Assembly: GCA_018881555.1 (NCBI GenBank)
Contig: JACAXG010000007.1
Span: 6,214,643 to 6,278,642, forward strand
Length of the DNA: 64,000 bases
DNA from: Amblyornis subalaris
Taxonomy: Eukaryota > Chordata > Aves > Passeriformes > Ptilonorhynchidae
Direction: 5' to 3'
Of this stretch, positions 25,456-38,153 are shown piece by piece. Every line of letters begins with the position of its first letter. Position 1 is the stretch's first letter. The notes below the pieces were generated by a model, which had not been told where the DNA came from, ran no database searches, and saw only the letters and a program-made list of their open reading frames with translations. Position numbers and translations under genes: made by a program.

Positions 25456-25481
25456 AACCAGCTCAGCTTCCGCGTGGACTT

Positions 25482-25489
25482 GTATTTAA
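25482..25489 (-). promoter_or_regulatory. TATA-like element of the SLC7A11 promoter
   Basis: The gene strand reads TTAAATAC here, about 290 bases upstream of the ATG and 35 bases downstream of the ATF4-type element pair. Its position between those elements and the coding exon makes it the best TATA candidate. Function is inferred from sequence and position only. Confidence 0.5.
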
Positions 25490-25523
25490 GCTCTTGTCAT
25501 ACCAAGTTACTCCAGCTGAATGA

Positions 25524-25550
25524 TGATGCAAATTCTCCAGGTTTGCATCA
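25524..25550. promoter_or_regulatory. Paired inverted amino-acid response elements (ATF4 sites) of SLC7A11
   Basis: TGATGCAAA at 25524-25532 and TTTGCATCA at 25542-25550 are exact reverse complements separated by 9 bases. In the mammalian xCT promoter, two such C/EBP-ATF response elements in inverted arrangement bind ATF4 and mediate induction by amino-acid or cystine deprivation. The match in sequence, pairing and distance to the coding exon makes the assignment strong. Binding in this species is inferred. Confidence 0.85.
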
Positions 25551-25572
25551 GCCATTTGAGAAACCTCTGGCA

Positions 25573-25582
25573 TTACTCAGCA
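25573..25582 (+). promoter_or_regulatory. Candidate antioxidant response element (one mismatch)
   Basis: TTACTCAGCA differs by one base from TGACTCAGCA, a NRF2/small-Maf site. It lies 22 bases upstream of the ATF4 element pair relative to the gene. SLC7A11 is an established NRF2 target in mammals, so a site is expected nearby. The mismatch falls in the core G, which weakens the call. Confidence 0.3.
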
Positions 25583-25639
25583 TTTTTTTTTTTTTTTTCG
25601 CCTCTTCTCTTTTTTTTTTTTTTCTTTTCCTTTTTAAAC
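25583..25639. repeat. T-rich low-complexity tract beside the SLC7A11 promoter
   Basis: Two long T runs and a shorter one, separated by a few C and G bases, lie just upstream of the promoter elements. Tracts like this can exclude nucleosomes, but no function is shown. Confidence 0.8.
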
Positions 25640-26037
25640 CGTAGGGGCATGTTGTGCAACCGACCTGAGGGTGGTGAGAAGAACAAAGCACTCGCAAGCA
25701 GCCCGAGCCAAACCTCGCCGATCAATCCAAGCACATCACCCGAGACACGCTCCCAGTTTTCTTTTTTTTAAGCAACTCGGAGCCAGAAACAAAAGCCTGC
25801 CTATACACAAAGCTCGTCAAAGCGCAAGGGGGAAAGAAATCAAACAGGATACGTCACCCCTGGGTCTAATCCAACTTCATTCTCGAAAAACTCTCAACAA
25901 AAGTTAAGTTTGCGGGGGCTGAACTTCTCGCGTCGCAGCTGATCAGTCTCTCCCCCGTCTACGTTACTTATTTGTAAATCCCTGGAGGGACCAGGACCTA
26001 CGTAAAGGATCCATACAGCCCCCGTCGCTTAGCAACA
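25640..26037. promoter_or_regulatory. Distal promoter region of SLC7A11
   Basis: This gene-free stretch is less AT-rich than its surroundings and contains scattered CpGs. It includes an ATF/CRE-like half site, TACGTCA, at 25850-25856 and an RFX X-box-like sequence at 26024-26036. No ORF here resembles a known protein. It is annotated as promoter-proximal because of position and composition. Confidence 0.4.
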
Positions 26038-26064
26038 CCCCCCCCCCCCCCCCCCCCCCCCCCC
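26038..26064. repeat. Poly-C tract (27 C; poly-G on the gene strand)
   Basis: Twenty-seven uninterrupted C bases lie about 840 bases upstream of the SLC7A11 start codon. The complementary G run could form a quadruplex. The exact length may be unreliable in the assembly. Confidence 0.9.
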
Positions 26065-29000
26065 TCAGCCTAACGAGCACCCAGGGGTCATTTCCACGGC
26101 ACAGGCACTCTCCCAGGCACAGCTGCTCTCCAGGATGTCGGGAAGCAGCAGCGCAACCCCACTTTCTCTGTTAAAGCACGCTGCTTAAGGTTTACAGCTG
26201 CCTCGCCCCGGTGACCAGGCAGGAGCAGGGCAACACCCCGGAGCACGGCACCGCCGGCAGCTCAGGAACCAGGGCGGGATTTTTGTGTTATCGCAGAGCT
26301 CCCCCGACCAGATAAACAGGTGATCAGATGCCTGAACGCATTTGCTTCGCCTGATCATTCGAATTCACACCTGAGCAATTAAGCCGTTGAAAAGAAGTGC
26401 GCTCTCCTAAAGCAGAGCCAAAATCAATAGCCTTCACGCACTTGCGACCTAATCAAGGGACAGCCCGTGCAGTACATTGCAAAGGGGAAAAATCCTTCGT
26501 GGTATAACTATTGCAGCTGCTCACGGCTTCAGATTAGATCAGTGTAGTGAGAAGTTATTGCTGCAGTTACTGCCCCTGCAGGTATTGCTTAATTAGTATC
26601 TAGGTTTGGNGGGGAAAATAAGATAAGTTAAACCATTTTATCATTCAAAAGGCAGGCACTGAGCTCAGAGCACAACTGTGCTTTCAAATTTATGTGAGAA
26701 AGAAGAAATCCTGGACTATCAACATGCTGCAGCCGTAAAACTTCAGTGCTTTTAAAGCATCGTATTTTCAGTTATAACTCACCTGTAATAGTTGGCAGTG
26801 AGATAAAAGAAGTCATAAAAAAAAGCTTATCTGGTTTAAGTGCACGCAGGTAAAAAGCAAAGTGATTGTAGCTTTTGACTACCTAGCAGTCAGGTAGTGC
26901 TTGCCTGTTTCGTGACTGTACGTGGCTTTTCCCGCCACCTACTGATGTGCTCAGCAGCTGATCCCTCACTTCCCTGTACAGCCCACACTTCTGTTGCCCC
27001 TCTGGCATGTGCCACAGATGACTGCACAGACCGATGCAGGCAGGACCCTTCCCTGGTCACCCCACAGTCCATGCCAAGCCAATTTTCACGGCACTAGGTA
27101 CAAGTAAAGCCAGGACTAGGTGGCATGCTATGCCAAGCTGTTTTCTCTTGGTGTATGTTCCACAGGCTCCTCCCAGTAAGATTAGGCAACTAGATCAAAT
27201 CAAACCAGCAAAAAGCCTTAACCAGAGAACTGGGTTGGGCCNGTGACCTTTATTTTAGTTTTCAAAGGCTTTTTAATGAAGAAACACATGACATCTTCAA
27301 ACATCTAATNCTTTAAGGTAGTCATTCTTAACTAATGTTTACCCTTTATTTACACAGGAAGTTGGTTCCAAGATCAAACTAAAAGCTCACTAACCAGATG
27401 ACCCTGGGGCAGCTCCCGGCAAGCCAGTTGTCTGCAATAACCATCCAGTACAAATGCTGGGCAGTATTAATGGCTTTCAAATATCATTTGATAACTAGCC
27501 AGAAGAATACGTGTTTGCCCTTTGGGCACAGGAATTAGCACTCTCCCACGCAGGGAAAAGGGTGCTTGCTCCTTCAGCGGTATTGGGATAACATGCACGC
27601 AAAGCTTAGGACCTTGTGAAATTCCCANTGAAATTTATAAGGTGGAACCTGAGGAAGGCTGGATGTAGAAAACTCTTTTTCCTAACTCCTGGCATCTTGC
27701 TAGTGATCTCATTATCTGTAGCCCTCCCAGGGAGTACTGTTGTGTACACTGCTTCTCAATGCTATCCACTAAAAGTAAGAAAAATAGGAGCAGTTTTTCT
27801 CCTTTGAGTTCCAGCCTTACTTCCAATTATTAGTTCCACTCAGGGTAAGGAATACTTATTTGGTGTTGGGGGATTATTTGTTATATTCTTGGAATTTTCT
27901 GAGAATTCATCATCACCTGAGCCCAGTCCTGAGGAGGGCATGAAGCTGGAAGAGGCTCNTAAGTCTCTGCTGACCCCACTTACAGTATACTAACAAAATC
28001 TCTTCTGATTATTTGTATCTCACCAGCAACTTTTATTTGAATTATTCATCAGAGAGCAAGGACCACTGTGCAAACACAACAAACAATGCTCAGTGTCTTT
28101 TCAGAGAGCTTTTCTGAAAGCACAGGACTTAACCTGCCCAACACTCAGACAGCCCCATTCTTCCATAAAAACTCACTCTAAAAGCAGAACAAAAAGGTAT
28201 AAGTTGCAATTTTCTTTAGACCGATGAAATTATTTGAAGCAACGTTTTCTAAAAACGATGTTCTGAAAATAAACCTTCAGCCTCTAATGGCAACTGGCAT
28301 TGTGCACAGCCTTTTATTGTTTCTCTCTGGTTGCTTTTTTCCCCAGTTCGTAGACACTTTCTCCTGAACAAACATTTTAGAGCATAACTGAGATCATCAC
28401 TGTGAAATAGTTTCCTTTTGAATCTCCCCATCAGCCTTGATCACTGTCTGTTCCAAACACAAATCCTTACCAGAAAAGCCTACAAGTCCTACACCTACGC
28501 CCTGCAAAGAGCTAAAGCACCAGCCAGAAGATTCGGCAGCCCAGGCTGGTTGCCTGAATGCCATCGGTGACGAGGCTCAGGTGACCAGGACCTGTCATGG
28601 CATGCAGAACCTTCCTGCCAGCCTCACCTCACTGCTCCGTGCCCGAGCATCGCAGGAAATAACAATACCTCGGTGTTTCACAGACTGAACACACCTGACA
28701 CGGGGTCACCCCTGTTTATCACAGCAGCAGAGCTCGTGCCAACATCTGGACACAGTTGTATCTTTCCAAAGAACCTATAATTTTGATATTTCCCCTGGGG
28801 AATTCTACANAAAAGAAACACAGAGAGCATTCCCCTTTATGGTAATGTTACAACAAACGCAGCAAAGGGAAGGACCTAAAGCTCAAGCCTGAACTTGAGT
28901 TCCTGCTTCTCAAGCCCACAAAAACTCTGTAATTTCTAGGTGTAAGAGAGCATACCTTGACAATCCTTCCAGGCATTTGTATGTCAGCTTATTGCATTAA

Positions 29001-32000
29001 CAAATCCAAAGAGTCACAAGTCAAGCCTCCAGGACANACACTGCTGTGCTGACTGGAGACACAGGAATAAAAAAAGGAAGTACAGCAAGACTGAAGAGGC
29101 GAGGAAAGCCCCAAACTCTTTTATGTGGGTGGCATGGCACGAAAAATGTTGTTTAGAAAACTGATCTGAGTCTTCTGTGTATAATGCCGAGTTGTTTGTG
29201 AGCCTTGGAAAGCAGCCCTGTAGGAAGGCAGTAGTTGTTTTCAAATGTCAAAGGATGGCAAAATACCTAAAAGTATTTGTTGCATGTAGATAATTGAAAA
29301 GTTTTGATGGAGGATTTTTGCTCCTTTTGTAGTGTTGAGAAGGAGTTTAACTAGCACTGGGGGAAAAAATAAAACTGTAAGCATTTAAGAACTAAGGTGT
29401 CATTGAGAATAAATCATCACAAAGTAACAAAAATCTCAGCAGACTGGAACAGGTTTTTTAAGTTATAATGCAAGCATAGAACTGTGAGAAGATCAAAACA
29501 ATTTGTTATCTCTACTACAGGTCAAATCTTTAATTAAAAATAGAATTACTGAGAATGTTGGGGGGAGTGTTATTTTGTAGTCAGTCTTACAAATTACTTG
29601 CTTAATTATTTTGCATTCCACTTTGTGCTGGATACAAAGATGATATTTAGCAGCAAAAGAAAAAATGAGAAGGAATGAAATACGCATCCAGCTCATGGGT
29701 TTTAAAAGTAAGATAAAACCTCTATAAGAAATCCAAAAGTAATTCAAATATTTTTTCTTGTATTCTCGGGCAAATACTTCTGAAAGCTTCCCTGTCTTCA
29801 ATCTGCTGATAGCTGCCAGTCAATTTTCAGCTGGAAAAGAAAAAAAAAAAGAGATTTCAGAAATCCCTCCTATTTTTCTCACTATTAAAGCTCTATTTGG
29901 CTGAATGGTTTGACAGTTTAATGGGTCTTTTTTAAGCAGACAGGAATCATTAGCACCTGGTATCAAACATGAAAACTCCACGTGAGAGAAAGCCAGCTCT
30001 TACTGAAGCCCTGTGTATGTGAAGATATGAGTGTTTTATACCATCTCATTTTTCATATTCGGGATATATGTAATCATAACNTAAGCCATGCTGTACATAA
30101 ATATTATTCTTGAGCTTTCTGTGTTTGCATTTCTCATTAGCAGGATGAGACAACTGTTTTCAGAGTCCTTGTGTTATTTTTCCTCAGCTTTTGGATGCAA
30201 ACACTGAGATACCCCATGGCACTCAAGAAATCAAGACCTCAGGGTAAATTTCCATCAAAACTGCATGTGTCAGATACCTGGCACGATGGCAAGATTGCTG
30301 GCAGCTTCAGGGTGTCAGGATTTTACTTGGGCTGACTCAGGCTAGGCTGGGCATGTGAACAGAATTAATTGGCACTTCAGAAAAAAAAAAAAGATCTTTG
30401 AAAAAATCAATTAGCACTGAGAATGTTTTCTAACCCATTTCCCCATTTTTTGTATGAGAATTCTTCACAGCNGATAAAAAGCTCAGAATGTGAAGAGAAC
30501 ATACAACAGCTGCACAGATAATAAAAGTTAAGCTTGGCTCTTTAACTACTCCATATTCCCTTTTATTGTATTTTTCATGCAATTTTTACAGTATAATCTA
30601 TCCATTTGCATTACTTTTCAACAGAAGAGTGCAGAACTTTCTGTGAATTATGTTTTTTTCACTATAAATCAAATNTTTCTTTTTTGAAAGGGTTAATGGT
30701 ACTTATCCCAGTTCACAGGTGTGACAGGCAGATTCAGCTGCTGAATTCTGTTTTGAAAATAATCTATGCAAAATCTTTGCAGAGGGGAATTCAAGAACTT
30801 AAGCAAAGTTTTAATTTACTGACCACTCAATGCCTTGTCTTAATCTGAACCCCAGTTCCTTACTCCCACCCTTAGCAGAAGGTCATCTGTCTATCCCACC
30901 AGCTTAAGCANAAGCTCATTCCCCTTCTCTTGAATGCAACTTAGACTTAGATGGAGTATANGTCCAATTTTATTCGATTTTTCTTACGCAGAAAACTACA
31001 CTCTTACCAAAGAATTACTGTAATGGGAATTTTAGCTCCCATTTAGTTCTCATTCCCCTCTCATTTGCCATATGCAGCAATAGTTGCACCTATGAATTTC
31101 CCTTTTGGTTCATTTAATGTAGATTTTTTTTTTTTTCGAGACCAACAAACCTTGGCTGGGGCCTTGTGCAGGTCATGAATGCAGCAAGGTCAGGCTCCTG
31201 TCAATAAGCTCTGGGGTGGTCAGGGCTTCTTTAGCAGCAATGGCACGACATCTCCATCGATAGAGATGGACAGAAGCATCTCAATTAAGGGTTGAAGCAG
31301 TGACAGAGNTTACCAGAAGAAGGGATTTAACCTGCAGATAAGCAAAAGCACGTATGTGCTCAGAAATGCTTCAGCGGTGACTGGCAGTCAATCACCCACA
31401 CTGTCATCGCGGTTTAGCATTGAAATGCAGCCTATGGATCCTACAGGGAATCATTTTGTTGGCATCTAAATGCACATGCTACGTTTTCTTGAAGTATTAA
31501 AAACTCCATCAGAAAAAGCACTTGTTTGGAGCACTGCCAAGGTGCTTCAGCAGTTAGTACTAGTGCAGCTCCAGATATTATGCCCGCATTTCAATGGAGA
31601 NGAGCATTTTAGTGCTGAGGTCAGCCTCTATCTCTACTTTGAACACGAAGTTCCTGTTTTCCACATTCACAATCTGTTCTTCAGAGACACTGTCTATTCA
31701 AGCATAGTAATGTTATCATGTTTTGTGACATTTAGTAAGAAGATTATGAAGCCAACGTACAGCAGATGCACAAAGTGTGTGGGGGTTGATGAGGGCATTT
31801 CTGACTTGTCTCTTCCAGATTTTAAAATTTCGGGCAAAACAACTACCACTACAACCACCACGCCAGAAATCTGCCCTCTTCCCCCTCCCCACATCTGTGA
31901 GGAGGTCCCGTTTACCCAGAGCCTCAGAAGTCCAGTCTCCAGAACAACAAAAACTACTGACATGGATTTCTAAGCACATTTCAAAGTCATGCTTCACATG

Positions 32001-34233
32001 TACGCTTATGAACAACCAACAGCTCAACCCCCTCTGTGCAGAATGCACCAATTCCCGCATTTTTCCATCCCTCCCATGTTTAATCTAGTCCAAAGATTAA
32101 GAGAGGAAACTTTTCTATCCAATGTTTCTACTCTTATCATAGGCTCTTTTACAACAAAATGGACACTAACCTCAGAGTTTTACTCTTCTTTGTTAGTACC
32201 TTGCTTGCACTTCCAAAGAGGAGAGTTGAGAGGACTCTATAAATAGAGCACAATTTGAGGACTCTTGCCTTAAAATAAGTGGATGCCATCTGTATTGTTC
32301 ACATTTTTCCAGAGGCTCTGGGCCCCTCACTGTCCCCTCACAGGGATGGTGGTAGAGAAGGATTCAATGGGATAAAAGACTTCCACTCCTCTCTCACACA
32401 CACACACTGCTGAAATTTGGAGCTAACAGTAGAAAACATATCTAGTCAGCTGTCTCTATAGCTAAAGCAAATCCTGCCCACTGCATAACCAGTCCCACAC
32501 TGAAGTGGCTTTCCCCTTAAGTGTGCAGCCCTGAGTACATAGAAACCTCCTTTACAGGGTACCTGTCTGCTGAGTCAAAATATAAATTGTGCTCGAGTTA
32601 AAACAGCACACCAAGTTAACTGTGGTCACTTCTGAATAGCACAACACCTCCCTGTAAAAGGTACTCCTGGGGCAGACAGAAAGCTTGAAGAGAGGGAGTA
32701 CAGAAAGATGCTGCACTGCAAATCATGTCAACGCTTACTGCAGAATAGGTCAAAGCACCACAGAAATTCAAGTCGTGGGAAACTTGAGCTGCTCCTGTAT
32801 CAATTTCTCTTCAGGTTACACAATGTGGGCTTTTATTTATTTTTAGTTTAGACAAAAAAAAAAATTAATACTTGTTCACTTGGGCAGGAGTGTAGGCTAA
32901 GCAGAGGGATTATGCTAATCATCTGAGTATACTTTTTATTAATAATTAACTTCAATTTATAAAGCCCTTTCAGAGAAACTAGGGAAAATAGCCCAATTCA
33001 GCTTTGTGAAAACATAGACTTAAAGGCATCTCCTCAGACATGACAGCAATTAATCTGGTACATAAGGGATATCTTGCCATTAATTGTTGCTTTATTTTAG
33101 TTTTTGATCTTTATTCCTCCCTTTTTTTTTCAACTTCCAACACACTCTCCAAAGTCTGAACTCAATCAGGAGCCATTCTGAATTGAATTTCTTCTTACTT
33201 TCCATATTTTTTCATGCCCCTTTCCAGGNGGCAATGAATGCCCAAGTCTCAGTGAATCTTCATGAATAATGTAGAACTCACTCTTTGATCCAGATACCCA
33301 TCATTCTGCCAGANAGCTCAACTAAGCCTGCACCAAGCAAAGCAGCTTAATCCAGAGCTTTTCACTGTCCTGCCTGCCCCTCGGGCTATGCTATGCCTCC
33401 AGTTCTGCACACTGGAGGAGGACATGACCAACCAGTGGAGCCAGCTTCGTGTGTCCACACTAGTGCACAGACAAGGAGAAATCTTGGTGAGGAAACCCAG
33501 ACTGCCTTCTGGCATTGGTGCCATTCCTGCTTCCCACCAGAGCAGAGTCAACTCACAGGACAAAGACAGGAATTTCTATTTTTCTCTAAGCACAGCAAGA
33601 ACGGGCAATATCGTTAAAGTAGAAACTACTCTATTAAAGGTAATTAGGGAGTAATTTCACTGATTCTTCCCTTCCACTGGTCCTCCNCTTCCAAATGGAA
33701 AAGGCTTCATTGCTCCTTTATCATCAGGGAAGAATAGAAGAGGCACTAAGCCAAAAGTTCCAACAAATCCCATAAGCAGAGTAGAGAGCTTTTTGAATCA
33801 TTCTCCTCTCTGTTCAGACAGCCTTGCTAGTCTTCACAGAATGGAGGATATCACCATGAAGAACAGATTAAAGGACTGAAAGGTCAAAGCAGTAAAGAAT
33901 TTTATTTTCTATAATGTATTTCACATTATATTTCTAATATTGCTTCTCCTGACAAGAGCTAGTCTGAACACAGACTAGGGCAACAAAATAGAAATTCTGC
34001 CTCCTGACAATGGTTCCGTCAGAAAACTTGGAAATGAGAAACGATGCTCTGAGTCACAGTCCATCTTCCTAACTCTCCCTTCATCTCCCCATGAAGGGTA
34101 GAAAAAGCAGTTTTCCTGGAAGTGTTCCCTTCCCTCTTGTCTTCTGCATGGCAACCACGTATTTGGGAACTTATGCACCAACACAGTGATAGATGGGTCT
34201 CCAAGATTTCAGAGACCCTTTTACACGCCCTGT

Positions 34234-34293
34234 TTTATTTTTATCTTCTGAGCTTATTCTACCTTTATTTTTATCTTCTGATCTTATTCTACC
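34234..34293. repeat. Tandem duplication of a 30-bp unit
   Basis: Two adjacent 30-base copies (34234-34263 and 34264-34293), T-rich with the core TTATCTTCTGA, differ at one position. Confidence 0.9.
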
Positions 34294-35454
34294 TTATCTA
34301 TCCAGGTATGCAAAATCCACCTCTATAAACTTCAGGATCTCCTAATAAGTGAATTCATCTTGGGGTGAAAGACTCATACATTTTTATTTCTACTTGCAGG
34401 ACCTTGCATTTAATTCCTCTTCTTCCCTTCTGATAATTAATGACTTGGGAGTGGGGAGAGCAGAGGGAAAGGTGAAGAGAAAAGCCAGGAATTTTGCCAG
34501 CCTCAGGTTTGAAAAAGTAGTTTTCTTCTCTATTTTGGCAGCAACATCTTGCATTAGTTGTCTTGCATTCCTTAACTGTAGCTATTACTACACTTAGTTC
34601 ATAAGGGGAAATTGTCAGAGTATGCAAAAGTAATTCCAAAGCTAAAAAGCAGGAATGGTTCAGCCTCTATGTTCTGGATTTTCATATGTCTATTGGCAGT
34701 TTCTGTAATTAAAGCAGCAGATTCATAGCTCAACATCATAAAATAGATGATGAGGCGTAACTACGAAAGTTTACTGGGTTAAAAGGAAACCTGCAACTAT
34801 TTTGTTCAGAGAATAAACCCTGAAAGTGAAGAAAAAAAAAATCTGGGAGCAAAACCAAATATGCACTGGTTTGTTTTTTTCCTTGAAAATAAATGTCCAG
34901 ATGCTTAGCCATCACCCAGAGAGCAAANTTTTTGGCACACCAGAGAGTGGGCAACCATGAATGACGGGACTTCTGGCTCCTCGCTCTGCAACTTTTTGAC
35001 AGGCTACTCTGTGTATTTTAACATGGTAGGGATAACATGCCCTTGTCCCTGTTCAGGTATGAAAGGAGCCAGCAGTATCTATATGGCAATATCTATCAGG
35101 TTGAGAAAAGGATGCGTTTTTCCTCAGGACAAGACATACGTGCAGTTTAAACCTCTCAGTTAGCACAATCTCCTTCTTACCTAGCTGCCAGCTGAACTAN
35201 TCAGATTTGCACAATAACATGTTAACATGAAGTGCAGTACATCTCTGCTATTTGAAATTAAGTCGTGTCTTTACAGTCATGCACTGTCCTTAACCTCCTC
35301 TGCTTGGCTTTTCTGCTTCCATTCTCCTCTTCTGATTCGAAATTACAGCAATTTATTTGCATCCATGGCTCCTCAATATACTCTTGGTTCTTTTTCTGTT
35401 CATCAGAAGGATAATTTCATCTTCTAGACCCTGACTCTAGAGTCTGCTCCTGAA

Positions 35455-35590
35455 GAGCACACATTATAAATAGATTACAAGCAGTGTGCATTCAAATAAA
35501 TTACATGTTTAAATATGTCAGTTAAATTATAATGCTCAATTAGACAGCTAATTATGTTGAAAATGCAGTTTTGTGCATAAATTGATGGCC
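35455..35590. promoter_or_regulatory. Candidate conserved non-coding block
   Basis: About 135 bases are dense in TAAT/ATTA cores (TAAATTACATG, CTCAATTAGACAG, GCTAATTATG) with an octamer-like TTTGTGCATAA, and carry no repeat signature. This texture is common in developmental enhancers. Without an alignment this remains a suggestion. Confidence 0.25.
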
Positions 35591-38153
35591 ACTCCCCCAG
35601 CCTGCCTGGCTCTTTCCATTCGTATATTGTCCCTATGTAACTTCTATCTTTCAAATATCACCTGCTTGAAGGTTTAGCTAAGTGCAGTCATACACTGCTT
35701 TACTGTTACTTCATTTAAAAAAAAAAAAAAATTCAAATACAATTCAACCTTTGCTCTGAATTTTTCTACCTGCCNTCAGAATTTTAGTGGCAGTAGGATT
35801 TGTGGACCAGGTTCCCAGACTTCTCAAGGTCATATTCCCAAAGTGCTTTTCCTCTGTTTATGACGTCTCACTTTTCAGGATGCTTGTTAATCACTCTCTC
35901 TGCATCATTTTATAAGAAAAAACTAAATTTNGTTTAAATTTACAAGCACATATGAATTTTAAAGATGACCTTTGAGTAGATAAAGAAATTGTGTATGAAA
36001 CCAGAGATGATACACATTCAAAAAACACAGTCTTAAAATTGCCATTGAATTCATTAATACTTGCTAGGACCTGGAAAGGAGGAAGGAAGAAGATCTGTCA
36101 GCATGAATTAATAGGTTTCATTTAAGAATGATACCTTGGTATGACAAAACACATCCTTGTACTTAATTCATGACATCGAATCACACAAAACAGATCTTTT
36201 CAGATATATTTTCCAAGTTTTACCCTTCATGCAGTTTCTGTAGGTTGACCAGGTTTACTGGCAACCAATCTGAATGAAGCATTTATACACAGAAAAACAC
36301 AGGCTTTTATAACTGATGAGATCTGAGAAGACCTAAATTTTTTGTTTGGTGTTTCCAGACAGCTATATATTTCATTTCTCACAATATGAAAGGAATCACA
36401 CAACATGAAAGTTCATCAGTATCACTGAGTTAGAAATTTAGGCAAAATAAAGACAGTATGATAGCACCAAAGGGATAAAAATAAACTTCACTCGAGTTCA
36501 GCATAAAGTATTACTTCAGGCAGACAGCTGTTCTCTTCAGTTCTTATGCTTAGAAAATGCAGAAAAATTGATGGTGGAATAAAACCCCCAAACCTGATAA
36601 TTTTCTTTCTTTTCTAGCTTTTCGTTCCTTCCTCTGAATTATGGAAGGTAATAGTTTCATTTTAAGGTCTAAAACCATTGTCATACAATTTATCCATACT
36701 GTTAGACCATATGAACAATAATTATTTGTGAAATGTTCTCAATCAGCCTGTATTTCCTGATAGTATATATTTAAGATACCTCCCAGTAAAGAAAAACTGA
36801 AATAACCCAGTGTCTTTAGCTCTGGGCATATACGGTAGGAAAATACAACTCCTCGAGACAACTAAAATTAATCTGGATAAGTACTGCAAATGACAATGTA
36901 TGAACCTACTCCAACTTTGACAACATAAGAGAAAAAATGATCTATTGTATTACATCTTTTATTTTTTTTAATTTGTTACCTCTATAGTCATTCAAGAGGG
37001 AAAGCTTTCAGCATTATGCTCTGCCTTGTCCTTTCAGGACTTGTAGCAACTCCTCTGAAGTACCTCAACGGCTGAAATCAGNGAATTCCAAGGCATGTTT
37101 TTTATGGCACATGCTCCAAATTATTAAATTCCACTTCGAAAATAAAAATCCTCTTCAAGTCTCTTTTCAAAAATGGCATTAAAATCCANACATCAATTTC
37201 TGACATGTCATTTTGAACCAGTAGTCATTTTGAACCTGGAACAACAGACCACTTGAAATATTAGGGTTAGTATTTATCAATTGGTCCAAATCTCTGAGTA
37301 GTGCTGGTCTGCCAGCCTACAGAGTCAGAGAGTGACACTGAGAGGGGCTAGAAACTGCTCTGAGATTTTTTAAGGTTCTTATGACTGTCACTAAGCTCGC
37401 TGCTTCACAGCTTGAAAAATGCGAGAGGTTTTCCAGCTGAAGTCACGTGTGTGTTAAAGAGGATTAACATGAGCAGCCAACTAACAAATGCCAGGTTTTT
37501 TTCTTTCCATTTTTTTAATCCTCCTTCCTTTCTATCCTGTAATAAAACTTTTTTTTTGCCTCCTATCTATGTATTTTTCCCCTTTTGGCACAGCATATAA
37601 AGAATGCTGCAANTCATTTAACAGATGCATCTAGCACAACAAAATCCTGTGCTACAGACTCTGAGGATGCAGACTGCAAAGTGAATCTCACTCAGAGCAG
37701 AGAGTATTAAATCACATAATCACTGGAACAATTCAGGACCTCAACNGCTCATTTACACAATTCAGTTGCAACATACTTATCTCTCCATTCTCCTCTATCC
37801 CCATTCTGTTTATCAACAAAACCTGTTCAGTCTTAAAAACACCTTTGGCTTAGCATCCAAAGCCATTGCAGACAGAAATAAAATAGAAATGCTTCNGATG
37901 AATCACACCAAAAGGCAGCCTTCAAAGTGACACTGATGCCTGAAGATTTTTTGCTTTTTATGTATTCTTCATNTATTTGTAGCCCCTGTAGACTGTTAAC
38001 ACTAAGGTATAACTTCTAGTACTTTTCCAGCTTTCTTTTCCCACAGTGAACAACTCTTGTTGACGAATTCTTGAAATTCTATTTGGTCTTGCCTGGCAGT
38101 GTACCAAGGACATTACCAGGTAATAGTCATAATAAAGGTAGAGGGGGCTCAAG

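Larger units (their letters stand above)
26065..38153. other. Intergenic region upstream of SLC7A11, no gene seen
   Basis: The first 300 bases are moderately GC-rich and may still belong to the SLC7A11 promoter. After that the sequence is unique and mostly AT-rich, with no recognised exon and no clear mobile element. It contains a 30-bp tandem duplication at 34234-34293 and a homeodomain-motif-rich block around 35455-35590. The open frames here are short and resemble no known protein family. Confidence 0.6.

Noticed and set aside
31832..31860. Trinucleotide-like ACC/ACT run that could be a coding repeat
   Set aside because: It is short and imperfect and lies in a chance open frame. Simple sequence explains it.
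31470..31973. 167-codon plus-strand open frame
   Set aside because: It has no recognisable family and includes a simple ACC/ACT-rich stretch. It overlaps equally long antisense frames, as expected by chance.
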